Source: JASLDZ01 sp038226305 (GTDB taxonomy: Bacteria > Pseudomonadota > Alphaproteobacteria > Caulobacterales > Caulobacteraceae). Taken from it: a stretch of 63,919 nucleotides of DNA. A program made the translations under genes and the position numbers. This document shows positions 62,127 through 63,919 of the stretch, piece after piece. The notes under the pieces are model-generated. The model saw only the letters and a program-made list of their open reading frames with translations. It had not been told where the DNA came from and searched no databases. The stretch is from contig JBBRQN010000016.1 of assembly GCA_038226305.1 (NCBI GenBank), positions 1 through 63,919 of the forward strand, read 5' to 3'. The number at the start of each line of letters is the position of its first letter. Position 1 is the first letter of the stretch.

Positions 62127-63919
<1,793 letters not shown>

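Overview
This window looks like a chromosomal segment of a Caulobacterales alphaproteobacterium (Caulobacter/Phenylobacterium/Brevundimonas type). The support is high GC, frequent GTG starts, many 1-4 nt gene overlaps, an adjacent divK-pleD pair (the Caulobacter polarity and cell-cycle module), the split dnaG/rpoD macromolecular-synthesis region at the right edge, and alphaproteobacterial traits such as a pyrB operon with a metal-ligand-less dihydroorotase homologue. The genus cannot be fixed from the sequence alone.

Layout. 1-880: left edge with the end of an IS66-type element (TnpA start plus the terminal GTAAGCG inverted repeat), then a gene-free stretch carrying a cluster of CCTGTTC repeats directly downstream of a tRNA-Ser gene, which looks like the end of an integrated element. 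1-13.9 kb: CYP153-type P450, CocE-type hydrolase, a two-gene glycan module (GT4 fused to an alpha/alpha-barrel, then GH130), enoyl-CoA hydratase, a diguanylate cyclase, an RhlE-type RNA helicase, and a fatty-acid-hydroxylase gene flanked by two paralogous small secreted proteins. 13.9-22 kb: parE, a double-Kazal secreted protein, dinB with a HAD-like gene, divK-pleD, a sorbosone-dehydrogenase-like lipoprotein and rpmG. 22-30 kb: M28 peptidase, NUDIX hydrolase and rnr, an EamA transporter, topA. 30-41 kb: a small ORF with a palindromic promoter, dprA-plsY, pyrC'-pyrB, an outer-membrane barrel, ruvX, gatCA, a secreted protein of five Cys4 repeats, aroC. 41-49 kb: pdxH with a frameshifted GNAT gene, uridine kinase, acyl-CoA ligase with a DUF1499 protein, MBL hydrolase, a DUF442 phosphatase-like protein, sppA, tRNA-Pro, tRNA-Gln. 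49-54.5 kb: Rieske protein and the tyrosine-degradation genes hppD-hmgA, coupled to a PhnW-like aminotransferase and a serine hydrolase. 54.5-59 kb: a chain of overlapping minus-strand genes (msrB, SDR, ptrB, GNAT, Cys-rich protein). 59-63.9 kb: MaoC dehydratase, DUF1330 protein, dnaG and the 5' part of rpoD.

Most of the window is ordinary core genome. The points that most deserve a second look are the possible integrated-element end at tRNA-Ser, the GT4/GH130 pair, the five-repeat Cys4 protein, the PhnW homologue coupled to homogentisate catabolism, the one-base frameshift in the GNAT gene after pdxH, the primase without zinc ligands, and the small ORF at 30.4 kb whose promoter overlaps a perfect palindrome. 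No CRISPR array, prophage or recognisable defence system was seen.
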